64,000 nt of DNA from Bacillus sp. AFS055030 (GCF_002574545.1 NZ_NUGT01000004.1:25614-89613), one strand, 5' to 3'; numbered from the stretch's first letter, positions 1-9,008 are shown. The notes: generated by a model from the sequence alone, not told the origin. Translations and numbers: made by a program.

Positions 1-378
1 GACTAAACCATTTGCAAAAACAGAGTTCTGTACGCCAAACCAACCAATACAACATATGGAAACAACAAAGCCAATAATACTGGAACCATATCTACCAAAC
101 CCAGTCCAACGGGATAATAGACTAGTAGAAAGACCTTCACGAGCCCCTGCATAACCTAATAGAAAACTTACAATTTGCAACAAAATACTTCCAAACATCG
201 TCGCCCAAAATGCCTGCCAAAAAGTCATGCCATAACCTAATGAAGCACCCAGCATAAACTGAGATAATGTTGCCAAAGCACCCACACGCACAAGCATAAT
301 ATCCCACATCGGTAGTCTAGCCGATTGCGGAACCCTAGATAGTGAATAATCATCTCCAATATTTGACTTAGTTCCCAT
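1..378 (-). CDS. codB: NCS1-family cytosine permease, N-terminal 126 residues (runs off left edge)
   Basis: My translation of the minus strand opens at an ATG at 378 behind the SD GGAGGT and stays open to base 1. It reads MGTKSNIGDDYSLSRVPQSA followed by hydrophobic segments. The VPQSAR element, a GYAGAREGLST-like stretch and a later GWFGVQ motif are typical of CodB and related NCS1 nucleobase:cation symporters of the inner membrane. It lies 45 bp downstream of the tetR gene on the same strand, so the two are probably co-transcribed and the regulator may control nucleobase uptake. Exact substrate (cytosine versus another base) is inference; the family call is firm. The C-terminal part lies outside the window. 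Confidence 0.82.
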   Translation of the reverse strand, partial: MGTKSNIGDDYSLSRVPQSARLPMWDIMLVRVGALATLSQFMLGASLGYGMTFWQAFWATMFGSILLQIVSFLLGYAGAREGLSTSLLSRWTGFGRYGSSIIGFVVSICCIGWFGVQNSVFANGLV

Positions 379-423
379 TAATCTGACCTCCCAATTATTT
401 TTCATCAGTTAATAAACCTTTAT

Positions 424-1014
424 TTATTTAGAAATACCATTCCAAAACTGATTAAATGTTAGATCCAATCTTGTATAAATCTCTTCTTCACTATGTCGAT
501 GCATTTGCCAAAATAACCCGTCCATTATGCATTGGAACGACAATGCTAACGCATGGCAATCACTATCCCTAATTTCCCCTTTCTCAATCCCTAGTCTAAA
601 AATTTCAGCAAGAATTTTATACTCATTTTGCTCCATTGTGCCAAATCGATTCATAATATCTTCTTTAATGAACTCTGGTGGAGATGTCATCAGACGTACT
701 AAAATTTTAGCTTTAAGATCCTCTTTATATTGAAAATCAATAGCTGATTTTAAAATAGAATAGAGTTGAACTTTAGTAGACTGATTACTTTTAAACTGCG
801 ACTCTACGATTGATAAATGACCATCTAACGTTTCCTTATATACAGCTAGAAAAATATCATCCTTACCTTCAAAAAAAGCATATACAGAAGGTGCCTTAAT
901 TCCAACTTCATTTGCAATTTCTCTAAGTGTCATTCCAGAATATCCTTTTTTTGCGAATAACTTTGTTGCTGCTTCTTTAATATTTTCTTTTGTTGATTTT
1001 GTTTTAATAATCAT
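424..1014 (-). CDS. TetR/AcrR family transcriptional regulator
   Basis: The 196-residue protein has an N-terminal TetR helix-turn-helix at about residues 10-56 (KENIKEAATKLFAKKGYSG, then TLREIANEVGIKAPSVYAFF) and a helical ligand-binding C-terminal domain. Length is usual for the family. It precedes the codB-like permease in the same orientation, so it is probably a local repressor of that permease and of itself. Upstream, three related inverted repeats (1039-1060, 1088-1105, 1139-1156) look like its operators. The ATG at 1014 has AAAGG directly against it, so the true start could be a codon or two further in; this hardly changes the protein. Confidence 0.88.
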   Translation of the reverse strand: MIIKTKSTKENIKEAATKLFAKKGYSGMTLREIANEVGIKAPSVYAFFEGKDDIFLAVYKETLDGHLSIVESQFKSNQSTKVQLYSILKSAIDFQYKEDLKAKILVRLMTSPPEFIKEDIMNRFGTMEQNEYKILAEIFRLGIEKGEIRDSDCHALALSFQCIMDGLFWQMHRHSEEEIYTRLDLTFNQFWNGISK

Positions 1015-1036
1015 CCTTTATACAAATCCCCCTAAT

Positions 1037-1170
1037 TTACCTAACTAATATTTGTTAGGTAATGAGCTAAAAAAAATTATAAAACCTACCTTACACTCGT
1101 TAGGTAAATAGATAAAAAAATAATACTTTTTCTAACCTACCTAACACATGTAAGGTAACGAGCTAAAAAA
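1037..1170. promoter_or_regulatory. Triple operator-like repeat upstream of tetR
   Basis: There are three dyads: ACCTAAC-N8-GTTAGGT at 1039-1060, ACCTTACACTCGTTAGGT at 1088-1105 and ACCTAACACATGTAAGGT at 1139-1156. Each is followed by the same tail, GTWAGGTAA then AG and an A-rich run. The right arms lie 45 and 51 bp apart. The position in the tetR leader suggests autoregulation by the TetR protein; binding is inferred. Confidence 0.6.
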
Positions 1171-1493
1171 AATATGACCCCCACTTTTACTATTTTTTGA
1201 ATCCCTCCATTCACTAAAAAATATATTGTAGCTATATTATCACCTCAAAACACAGAATACAATGATTTTTCAGAAAATATTTTAATTAAATATAAAAAAA
1301 TCACAGGTCATATTTAATGGTTTGTTTCTAATTAAGAAACTCGCTTCTTCTTTCGTACCTATGAGTTGATTCTTCAAACTATTTTATTGCAAATTTTGTG
1401 TAATCCTACTTCTTTCACAATGAAATTTGATTTATTTTTCCATATTAGTGATATACTTAAATTATTAAATCCCTATTATAGGAGGAATGCAAA
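1157..1493. other. Intergenic region without a recognisable gene
   Basis: AT-rich sequence between the tetR operators and the small gene at 1494. No reading frame with an SD was seen. It presumably holds the promoter of the downstream small gene. Confidence 0.5.
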
Positions 1494-1676
1494 ATGAACG
1501 AACAAGAATTAAAAGAATATCGTGCAAATGTCATTTCATCACTAGAGGAAGAAATCGCTCACTACCAAAACTTAATCAAACTAACAAGACATAGCAGACT
1601 GAAAGAAAGCCATACATATAATCTTAAATTCATGCAAGAATTATTGGAAGCTGAAAAAGCAGATCAAAATAGTTAA
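1494..1676 (+). CDS. Small charged helical protein of unknown function
   Basis: A 60-residue protein with a strong SD (TAGGAGGAATGC) directly upstream of the ATG and a terminator directly downstream, so it is very likely a real monocistronic gene. It begins MNEQELKEYRANVISSLEEE and is rich in Glu, Lys and Leu with heptad-like spacing, suggesting a mostly helical cytosolic protein. No catalytic motif, signal peptide or membrane segment is visible. I do not recognise the family. Confidence 0.75.
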   Translation: MNEQELKEYRANVISSLEEEIAHYQNLIKLTRHSRLKESHTYNLKFMQELLEAEKADQNS

Positions 1677-1681
1677 TCATT

Positions 1682-1720
1682 AAAAGGTGCCTTCAAATGG
1701 AAGGTGCCTTTTCTGTTTTT
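1682..1720 (+). terminator. Intrinsic terminator of the 60-residue gene
   Basis: AAAAGGTGCCTT and AAGGTGCCTTTT can pair, with two central G-U wobbles, and a T-rich tail follows. Confidence 0.7.
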
Positions 1721-1744
1721 AAGTCAAATTGTTATTTATAAATT

Positions 1745-1772
1745 AAGAGGCACCTCCCAAAAGGAAGGTGCC
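1745..1772 (-). terminator. Terminator of the S8 protease gene
   Basis: The inverted repeat GGCACCT (1749-1755) / AGGTGCC (1766-1772) lies just past the protease stop codon on the minus strand. The tail TCTTAATTT is only weakly T-rich. Confidence 0.6.
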
Positions 1773-1783
1773 CCATCATTCTT

Positions 1784-4700
1784 TTACTTCAATCCAAAAG
1801 CTTTAATAATATCTTGATTAATACTATTACCTGCATCATCCCAAGCACTTGCTCTTAATGAAACAGAAGTTGCCTTTTTACGGTTTTCAATTCTAGCTTT
1901 CCAGCCGTCTTTTTCACGAGTTAAATCGACTAGTTCCCAAGACTTGCCTTCATCATATGAAACTTCTAATGTTGCACCTTTCATTTTACCGTTTCCTGGT
2001 GCACCAGCTACTTGGATTGCTTTCATTTCTAGATCGATCCAATGACCTGATTTTGCATTACCATTCATGTCAGTTTCTACATTGTAATCAAGTGAGATTA
2101 ATGGAAGTTCTGTTTTATCTTCTTCTTGCTCTTTAGACCAGAATGTAAACTCTGTATGTGTTTTTACAGAATTATCGAAGCGTTGTGGATCGCGCCATGC
2201 ATCAGTCACTACTTTATACTGCGTATTTGCAGTTGGGTATTCGTTAAATGAGTAGATTGCTTGTCCTTGCGCTTCTTTTACTAGTTTTGATCCTTGGTAA
2301 AGTTTTATTGTTTGCGAACCTGGATAATTAGTTTCCGAACCTGTGCTTCCTACTCCAGAATCAGCCCATGCAGGAATGTTGATGACTAAGTTGTTACCTG
2401 TACGATAAGGTTTCCAGAAACCATCACCTAAACGAGGACGAGCAATTGGTGAGAACCACTCTTCATCTAATGTTTGTCCTGGTTTGTATGTTGCTTTTGG
2501 TTGGCGTACTTCCCAAGCAGCATCTAGCATACTAGCTTGATGATACCAAGAAGTGCCTTTTTGTGCAGAAACCCATTCAGTTCGAACTGATGGTAGATTT
2601 AATTTAAATTGGAAACCTACGCCATTTGGTCGGTATGATGGAATATCCCAACGGAATTCACCACCTGCTTGAGGCTGGTCTGATTTATATTCAGCATTAA
2701 TTTTTACAAGCTCGCTTGCTTTAGGTGAATACGTTAAGTCTTTTGGAATTCCATTTTCATGGTTGTCAACAAGATCATAAACGTATTTCGTATTAGGAGT
2801 ACCTTTTACGTCAAGTTTTGCCTTATTGGACTTCGCAGCTTCAATCAGTTTTTCACCTTCTGTTTGACTGATCGCTACAACTGCGATTGGAGAATCTGAA
2901 AGTGACCAATCTTCATTTTCAATTCCAACATATTCACTAATCTCTTCTGGTCCATCATTTACAGTAATAACTAGTTTTGCACCTGCTGCATATGCTGCTG
3001 CTGAGCGTTCCATACCAGTTACTTCATCACTTCGATCAACGATAACCGCCTTACCTTTAACATTTAATCCTTTATAATCTGCTTGCGCACCTTTACCTAC
3101 ATAAACTGCGTCTAGTTTGTATTTTCCATCTAGTAATGTGCTTCCAGCTTGTGGGATATCATCTAATTCGGTGCCTTTGAAATTAATTGTCATGAATGGT
3201 TCCATCAATCTCCAACGAGTATTAAATGCAAATTTTCCATTTTTCACGTTCTTAATTGGCTCAGCATACATCTTATCAACTGTAACCGGCATCACATAGA
3301 TGTCACTAACATTGTTGCCATCAATTTCACGGTAATATTCCATTTTTCTAAAACTTGCTTCTGTTTTATTTGGTACGTTTGCTGTAATCTCATTGGCTTT
3401 ACGTGCATCCAATGTAACAGTTTGTGGACCATTTAAATTAATTTCAGGATTTCCTACAAGTGCAACACCAACGTGGTCAGTATCTGTATCGACATCCATC
3501 ATTGACACTGCAGAATAAGTTCCTGGCTTTAGACGCAATTCTGTTGTACCGTTAACAGCAATAAATTCAGGAATGCCATCTGGACCGAGTAGATTGATAT
3601 ACGCTAAAGTAGGATTACCATCTCGTCCAATTGCTTTTAGCGTTAATGGATATCTTTCCTCTTCTTTAATCATCGCTAATGCAGTATGCACAACTGTTTT
3701 CCCATCAATATTTGCAGAAATCTGACCTTGATAGCGTTGGCCATTAGCACCAACGTTTGGATCAAGTGTAACAGTAACTTTTGCACTACCTTTTGCTGGT
3801 ACAGTTACCTTGTTCGATGAAAGTTTAAATAAACCTGCAGGTACATCTGCATCATTATTATCAGTAATTTTCGCTGATAGATCTAACGTCACAGGCTGAT
3901 CACTGTCGTTAGTGTACGTAATTGTTTTCTCTTTCAATCCATCATTTTCATGTGGCCAAGCATAGAAACCAAAATCAAGTGAACCAGTCGCACGCAAATC
4001 TCCAAGAGTTGCTGCTACAACATCAAGTCGTCCAGTTCCACCTTCTAACGGCTTAATATCATCTAATTTTTTAGTTGTACTCATTAATGCATCTTTCAGC
4101 TGTGCGCCTGTCCAATCAGGATGGCGTTGTGAAAGGATTGCAGCCGCTCCGGCTACATGCGGCGTAGCCATCGACGTACCACTCATCGAAAGATAAGAAC
4201 CGCTACCTTGCGTTGAATATTGAGAACGTGCGGCTGTAATATTTACACCTGGTGCTGTCAGATCAGGCTTTAATCCTTCACTACCAAAACGTGGTCCTTT
4301 TGATGAGAAGTAAGCAAGATAATCTGATTTGTCAACTGCACCAACTGTAAGTGCCGCATCCGCTGACCCAGGAGAACCGATTCCTTCACCCCCTGTATTA
4401 CCAGCCGCAATAACGAACAGCGAGCCAGTCTCTTCACTTAAATTATTAACTGCTTGTGCCATCGGATCTGTGCCATCACTTGACTCATCGCTTCCTAAAC
4501 TCATGCTTACAATTTTGGCATTATGTGCAGCCCATTCCATCCCATCAATAATCCACGAATCAAGTCCAAAACCATCATTACTTAACACTTTTCCTACTAA
4601 TAGACTTGCTCCTGGAGCTACACCTTTATATTTTCCATCTGATGCTGCCCCCGTTCCGAGTACAGTAGATGCAACATGGGTACCGTGTGCATGGTAGTCA

Positions 4701-5545
4701 CGTACATCTTCACCAGGAACAAAGCTTTTTGTTTCTTTTATTTGACCAGCTACATCTGGATGTTCAGCATCGATTCCAGTGTCAAGAACTGCTACTTTTA
4801 CGCCACTTCCGTTGTAACCAGCATTCCAAGCAGTAGGTGCCCCAATTTGTGGAACACTTTGCTCAAGCGTTGCTTTAACACGTCCATCTAACCAAATTTT
4901 TTCTATTCCAGGTGTAACGAATGACTTTGTAGATTTTGTAGAATCTGCAGATTTTATATTTTTCTTAACATCTTGCCAAAACTCTTTTGTATCCTTCTTA
5001 TCTGCAGAAAGCGCAGCACCATTAATACTTTCAAGTTCATGTGTTTTCGTTGAAGCTTTTAATGCCGGTTTCACGCTTGAGCGAGTTTTTGACTCTGAAT
5101 ATTGTACGATTACAGGTAATGTCTTTTGAGAAGCATCATCATATCCATCTGCAATTAGTGCAGTGATATTGAATAAATCTCGATCTAATGTACCAGAAGC
5201 TAAATAAGGCATCGCTTGTTTTGGAATAACATATGTATCCTTATTCACAGTCATGATATGCGAACCACCATCAGCTTTATCCGCTGGCTCGACACTGATC
5301 ACACTTTGTCCATCCGCAAACTCTGTAACAGTAACTACATCACCTGTAATAAGAGTAATCACATGCTTCCCTGTGCTTGCTTTTGCGTTAATCCCTTGAA
5401 GATTCGTTTCTACAGCATTACTATTTGTTAAATTTGAAACATTATTGCCTGTCCCAGCAGCTAACGCTTGAAAAGTTGGAACAGCAATAAGAGCTGTCGT
5501 CATCATCGCAGTAACATACTTATTTAACCTAGGCTTTCCTGTCAT
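1784..5545 (-). CDS. Secreted S8 (subtilisin-like) serine peptidase with PA insert and long C-terminal region
   Basis: A 1253-residue secreted protease. Residues 1-30 form a signal peptide ending in ALAA. The catalytic domain spans about 235-510: Asp255 in VAVLDTGID, His287 in HGTH, oxyanion Asn383 in AAGN and Ser458 in SGTSMATPHVAG, so the triad is complete. After it come beta-rich regions and a protease-associated-like segment (AYAAGAKLVITVNDG, roughly 890-910) which, unlike in Vpr, lies C-terminal to the catalytic domain. It probably degrades extracellular protein. The SD AGGGGAG precedes the ATG. The promoter shares an 18-bp element and a second 8-bp box with the other large S8 protease (35625-39725), suggesting common control. 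Confidence 0.9.
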   Translation of the reverse strand: MTGKPRLNKYVTAMMTTALIAVPTFQALAAGTGNNVSNLTNSNAVETNLQGINAKASTGKHVITLITGDVVTVTEFADGQSVISVEPADKADGGSHIMTVNKDTYVIPKQAMPYLASGTLDRDLFNITALIADGYDDASQKTLPVIVQYSESKTRSSVKPALKASTKTHELESINGAALSADKKDTKEFWQDVKKNIKSADSTKSTKSFVTPGIEKIWLDGRVKATLEQSVPQIGAPTAWNAGYNGSGVKVAVLDTGIDAEHPDVAGQIKETKSFVPGEDVRDYHAHGTHVASTVLGTGAASDGKYKGVAPGASLLVGKVLSNDGFGLDSWIIDGMEWAAHNAKIVSMSLGSDESSDGTDPMAQAVNNLSEETGSLFVIAAGNTGGEGIGSPGSADAALTVGAVDKSDYLAYFSSKGPRFGSEGLKPDLTAPGVNITAARSQYSTQGSGSYLSMSGTSMATPHVAGAAAILSQRHPDWTGAQLKDALMSTTKKLDDIKPLEGGTGRLDVVAATLGDLRATGSLDFGFYAWPHENDGLKEKTITYTNDSDQPVTLDLSAKITDNNDADVPAGLFKLSSNKVTVPAKGSAKVTVTLDPNVGANGQRYQGQISANIDGKTVVHTALAMIKEEERYPLTLKAIGRDGNPTLAYINLLGPDGIPEFIAVNGTTELRLKPGTYSAVSMMDVDTDTDHVGVALVGNPEINLNGPQTVTLDARKANEITANVPNKTEASFRKMEYYREIDGNNVSDIYVMPVTVDKMYAEPIKNVKNGKFAFNTRWRLMEPFMTINFKGTELDDIPQAGSTLLDGKYKLDAVYVGKGAQADYKGLNVKGKAVIVDRSDEVTGMERSAAAYAAGAKLVITVNDGPEEISEYVGIENEDWSLSDSPIAVVAISQTEGEKLIEAAKSNKAKLDVKGTPNTKYVYDLVDNHENGIPKDLTYSPKASELVKINAEYKSDQPQAGGEFRWDIPSYRPNGVGFQFKLNLPSVRTEWVSAQKGTSWYHQASMLDAAWEVRQPKATYKPGQTLDEEWFSPIARPRLGDGFWKPYRTGNNLVINIPAWADSGVGSTGSETNYPGSQTIKLYQGSKLVKEAQGQAIYSFNEYPTANTQYKVVTDAWRDPQRFDNSVKTHTEFTFWSKEQEEDKTELPLISLDYNVETDMNGNAKSGHWIDLEMKAIQVAGAPGNGKMKGATLEVSYDEGKSWELVDLTREKDGWKARIENRKKATSVSLRASAWDDAGNSINQDIIKAFGLK

Positions 5546-5661
5546 CTTACACTCCCCTATTCTGATAAAATAAAAAAAAGCGACTTCTCATATGAATCTA
5601 TTAAAATCGATTTTAATCGTTCATATTCAAACCACTTTAAAAACGCACTCTACATTATCAA

Positions 5662-5721
5662 AATATAAAGAATATTCAATCATCGGTCAATTGGGTTATT
5701 CAAGCCCTGATTTATCAACTT
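5662..5721 (-). promoter_or_regulatory. Promoter and shared upstream element of the S8 protease gene
   Basis: Read on the minus strand: AAGTTGAT (5714-5721), 13 bp, then AATAACCCAATTGACCGA (5683-5700), which contains the -35 TTGACC (5685-5690); a 17-bp spacer; and the -10 TATATT (5662-5667). The same two boxes with the same 13-bp spacing lie upstream of the protease at 39725. The remainder of 5546-5904 holds no recognisable gene. Confidence 0.65.
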
Positions 5722-5904
5722 TTTATTAAAACCGACAAATTTTTCAATTATTTTCGAATGATATTAACCCACCTTATTTCACAAAACAAATGGATAGTTG
5801 TTTTCTTTTCAAAATCCTTTCTAGTTAGATAAACCTATCAATAAATACTAGAAAAATAGAAAAAATAGAATAAAATACCTATAAGTGCTTTGCTTTCTAG
5901 CGAA

Positions 5905-6441
5905 CTACTTTCTTTTATAGCCAAATCCTGTAGTTATTAAACAAGAAAGAAATGCAACGATAGAGACTATTAATCCTAGCATTAATCCCAAATCCCGCAT
6001 AAACAAATCTTCACCTGGATAAGATGCTTCTAGAGTTAATCTCCAATATAGAAACAAAATTGATAAAAAAACATAAAAACTACTTCCTATGATACTCATT
6101 TTAATCCGGTTTACATTCGTACCTTGCCATGCTTTACTGACGATTATCCATAAAAAGAAACTTGCAAAGACAGCCAAAACCATTACCAGCAAATGGAGAT
6201 ATGGGATTTGTAGATCTGTTAATAGATAAAAATAAAGGACTAGACAAGTAGTAAAAAACAGCATTGCATTCATAATAAACAAGAAAATTCCTGACATCAA
6301 ATGATTTTGAAACCAACTAGCACTTTGCAATTTAAAAACAAGTTTATTATGATCATCAAGCATGAATGATACTTTATCTCTTTTAAATAGAATGGTACAA
6401 ACTACAATAAAAACGAGCAATAAAAATAAAGTCAATGGCAT
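5905..6441 (-). CDS. Multi-pass membrane protein of unknown function
   Basis: The 178-residue protein has a strong SD (TGGAGGT) seven bases before its ATG. It contains about five hydrophobic segments: residues 1-17, about 50-72, 80-102, 115-135 and 150-172. Short charged loops lie between them and it ends in YKRK. It is most likely an integral protein of the cytoplasmic membrane. No transport, enzyme or binding motif is visible and I do not recognise the family. It stands alone between two unrelated genes. Confidence 0.7.
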   Translation of the reverse strand: MPLTLFLLLVFIVVCTILFKRDKVSFMLDDHNKLVFKLQSASWFQNHLMSGIFLFIMNAMLFFTTCLVLYFYLLTDLQIPYLHLLVMVLAVFASFFLWIIVSKAWQGTNVNRIKMSIIGSSFYVFLSILFLYWRLTLEASYPGEDLFMRDLGLMLGLIVSIVAFLSCLITTGFGYKRK

Positions 6442-6638
6442 AATACCTCCACATTCTAAGTCTACTAATTATTATAAAAGAAATATCTTCCAGGAGAGTA
6501 ACAAATTATGTAATTTATATGAAAAAAGCAATAGAGAAGCCTTGCTAATTAAAATAAAAAAGAATGAAAGATAAACTGATATTCCAGATTTTATCCTCAT
6601 TCCTATAATTTCTGAATTTTATTCCCGCTTCAAACCAA

Positions 6639-7382
6639 TCACTCAATATTACTGACCTCCAAAACAATTTCAATCTTCCGCTTTTTCTTCTCAATCATTC
6701 TAGCAATAAATTCACTAAAATCATCTTTTTGGCTTTTTTGATTTTTATTTGTATCACCGCTAATTGCAGCTATTCGATACAGGATCTTCAATTGTTCCAT
6801 ATGCTCATTTAGACTCATATTTGATAAGTCCTCATACTGTTCAATGAGTCTTTTTCTAAAAATTATTTCTAAGTCATCGTTTGTGGCTGTTTCGTTTGAA
6901 GTATTTTTTCGAATATAAATTTTATCTGTAAATAATTTATCGGAGCCTCTTTTAGCAATAAATGGGATATATCGATTTTGCTCGGGGATATAGATGATGA
7001 AGAAGGTTTTACCACTAAAATATCCATACATTTCATTCTCGTCGTAATCAATTTGTTGGAGATGATAAGTTAGAATAGAAGGTAAATAGCCATTTAATTT
7101 TCTTTGAAAATCGGTTGGATCCTTTAACTCTTCTTTCAGAATTCCGACTGGGTGATTATCATCATTTACGCCAAAAATAATTGACCCTCCACCAGAATTC
7201 GCCATTGCAATTATTAATTTTGCAATTTGGTCTTCTCTAACGAAAGTTTCTTTAAAATCCAATGCATTATTTTCGCCAAAAGATTGTTCAATCAGATTTT
7301 TAAGAGAAGCAATATCAAAATTCTTGTCTGCATAATTAAATGTATTTAGAAATTCCTGCTTATAAATCGGCCTTTTAACCAT
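6639..7382 (-). CDS. AlbA_2 (Schlafen-type) ATP-binding domain protein
   Basis: I place the start at the ATG at 7382, seven codons into the open frame, because AGGTGG lies just before it. The 247-residue protein carries the AlbA_2 (divergent AAA-4/Schlafen) signature: LDFKE at 41-45 and IAMANSGGGSIIFGVND at 58-74, the nucleotide-binding turn of the fold. The rest is helical and ends in a Lys/Arg-rich stretch (KKKRKIEIV). AlbA_2 proteins bind nucleotides and are found as regulators and in defence or toxin contexts; the role here is unknown. A terminator at 7524-7552 separates it from the RelA/SpoT-like gene upstream. Confidence 0.78.
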   Translation of the reverse strand: MVKRPIYKQEFLNTFNYADKNFDIASLKNLIEQSFGENNALDFKETFVREDQIAKLIIAMANSGGGSIIFGVNDDNHPVGILKEELKDPTDFQRKLNGYLPSILTYHLQQIDYDENEMYGYFSGKTFFIIYIPEQNRYIPFIAKRGSDKLFTDKIYIRKNTSNETATNDDLEIIFRKRLIEQYEDLSNMSLNEHMEQLKILYRIAAISGDTNKNQKSQKDDFSEFIARMIEKKKRKIEIVLEVSNIE

Positions 7383-7523
7383 AATTCCACCTAGTTTCAT
7401 ATTTTTTATAATCTAAACTAGATCTTGTTATTACATATAATGTTAGGAAAAAAGAAATGGCACCTAAAAAATCGCAGAAATTTTTCTGGTAAAAAACTAC
7501 AAATTTATCCTTTCTTAATTTGC

Positions 7524-7552
7524 AAAAAAAGCCAAAGCATAATGCCTTGGCC
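7524..7552 (-). terminator. Terminator of the RelA/SpoT-like gene
   Basis: The hairpin GCCAAAGCAT / ATGCCTTGGC (7531-7552) is followed by seven T residues on the minus strand. Confidence 0.8.
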
Positions 7553-7567
7553 TCTTTTAACAATTAT

Positions 7568-8524
7568 CTAAAAGTCGCTAGGAAATATTCTTCGTTTAAA
7601 GTGATATTCAACTGAGCGATTATTAAAAAGATTACTATAATTTACTTTAATCTTTTTAACTTCTAATTGCTTAATTTTCTCTTCTAACGACTTCTTATCC
7701 CCATCAGTTAATTTTCCATCCCCTGACAAACTAGAAATTTCATCTAATAATTCCTGAATCCTTTCATCACGAAATTCTTTTTCTTCGTTTTGTTGATAGA
7801 TTGTCATCTTTGTATGAAGAATTGAATTGACCAATTCGTCAGCCCCACCAGAAAGCCTATTTAAGATTAAAAGCTGTTCATTTAAAATCTCATTATCTAA
7901 ATCATAAGGATACCTTAGTTGATGATCAATTTCGCTCCAGCCTTCTTCAAATATTGTTCTCACTTGAATTTCAGCTAAATAATTTACTTTTGTCATTTGC
8001 GATTTAATGACATAATGCCATGATCGATATCCGGCATCATGAACTAAAAACTGAAACTTTTCCTCTTCAATATGCTGTTCGCTTGTCATATCACCGAGGC
8101 GATGATAAATAGTCGCTTTTTCATGTAGATTCCAATTTTGTCTAATTGTTTTGTCTATATCTGCAGCTTGGTATTTATACAAATGTAATGCTCTTATTCC
8201 AATTAGATCCGTGATTTCTGTTTTATAATTCGAAACATTTATTTCATATGATGAGTCTGATTTTTTACCTTTAATCGTCTTTCGAATAATCTTTTCTATT
8301 AAATGGTCAGGATATTTTATTCGCGATTTCACAGTATGAATTTCAGGATTTTTACGGAGTATTTCCGAAATAAAGGTAGCTACCGTTTCAAGATTCGGTA
8401 TTTCTGAAATGTATTCATTATAAATTTCTATATATTTTGACCAGTCTAAACAGTACTTTTCAAAATCCTGTTCATCAATTTTATATTTTTCAAAGAAGTA
8501 CTTCTGATTCTTTATAAGGCCCAT
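7568..8524 (-). CDS. RelA/SpoT-domain (p)ppGpp synthetase-like protein
   Basis: The start is placed at the ATG at 8524 (MGLIKNQKY) because AGAAGGAG lies eight bases upstream; the frame is open 14 codons further. The 318-residue protein carries the synthetase signatures: HTVKSRIKYPDHL at 63-75, ITDLIGIR at 104-111 with the metal-binding Asp106, GYRSWH at 165-170, and AEIQVRTIFEEGWSEIDHQL at 184-203 with the catalytic-type Glu185. There is no HD hydrolase domain and no TGS/ACT regulatory domain. It is therefore a small alarmone-synthetase-like protein, either housekeeping or toxic. The C-terminal 100 residues are helical and highly charged. A LexA-type box lies 180 bp upstream, facing away from it. 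Confidence 0.83.
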   Translation of the reverse strand: MGLIKNQKYFFEKYKIDEQDFEKYCLDWSKYIEIYNEYISEIPNLETVATFISEILRKNPEIHTVKSRIKYPDHLIEKIIRKTIKGKKSDSSYEINVSNYKTEITDLIGIRALHLYKYQAADIDKTIRQNWNLHEKATIYHRLGDMTSEQHIEEEKFQFLVHDAGYRSWHYVIKSQMTKVNYLAEIQVRTIFEEGWSEIDHQLRYPYDLDNEILNEQLLILNRLSGGADELVNSILHTKMTIYQQNEEKEFRDERIQELLDEISSLSGDGKLTDGDKKSLEEKIKQLEVKKIKVNYSNLFNNRSVEYHFKRRIFPSDF

Positions 8525-8698
8525 GCGTTTTCTCCTTCTAACTTTTCCATAACCATATCCTACCATATTTTAGGAAGAAACATACTTTTTCAGCACTTTA
8601 ATCTATTCAAAATATATATTTGTGAGGCACCCCTCAAAACACGAACAAACGACCTGATTATACGTTCGTAAAAAATCCATTTTTTTCAAAAAAACTAC

Positions 8699-8727
8699 TT
8701 CCATAAGAACGGGTGTTCGTGTATAAT
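8699..8727 (+). promoter_or_regulatory. SOS (LexA/DinR-type) box inside a sigma-A promoter
   Basis: AGAACGGGTGTTCGT at 8706-8720 matches the Bacillus SOS box CGAAC-N4-GTTCG at nine of ten defined bases. It sits between a weak -35 (TTCCAT, 8699-8704) and a perfect -10 (TATAAT, 8722-8727; spacer 17 bp), the classic place for LexA repression. A second, widely spaced dyad ACGAAC...GTTCGT lies at 8641-8669. LexA control is inferred. Confidence 0.65.
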
Positions 8728-8823
8728 AAAATCATTCAAACAGAACAGAACATACAATCTTAAAAAAAGAACAATTATCGCCTAAAAAAAGTTAAAAAAT
8801 AGAACAAAGAGGAGATGTAAAAA

Positions 8824-8904
8824 ATGGAAATTATTATTTTATGTAGCGTCTTATTATCATGGTGTATTTTAGAAGGTTTCAACAAATTTGTTGTAAATCG
8901 TTAA
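8824..8904 (+). CDS. 26-residue hydrophobic peptide downstream of a LexA-type box
   Basis: The peptide reads MEIIILCSVLLSWCILEGFN then KFVVNR. SD AGAGGAG lies nine bases before the ATG, and a strong terminator follows at 8959-9000. Residues 2-16 are strongly hydrophobic with two Cys, followed by a short polar/basic tail, so it is probably a single-span membrane peptide. The promoter with its SOS-type box lies about 100 bp upstream, leaving a leader of roughly 90 bases. By analogy with small SOS-induced membrane peptides it may be a membrane-active toxin or division inhibitor; this is inference. I know no named homologue. Confidence 0.6.
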   Translation: MEIIILCSVLLSWCILEGFNKFVVNR

Positions 8905-8958
8905 TAACTTTAATGAAATTTTTTATTTTATGATACAAATGACAAACTTTTATAAATA

Positions 8959-9000
8959 AAAAAGTGCTCTTCTACTTTGAAAAAATAGTGAGCACTTTTT
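8959..9000. terminator. Bidirectional terminator between the SOS peptide and the AbrB-like gene
   Basis: AAAAGTGCTC (8960-8969) pairs with GAGCACTTTTT (8990-9000). A-rich and T-rich flanks suit both directions. Confidence 0.8.
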
Positions 9001-9008
9001 AGAGATTA

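Noticed and set aside
6362..6574. Plus-strand frame over the start of the 178-residue membrane protein gene
   Set aside because: It overlaps a better-supported gene on the other strand and lacks an SD.
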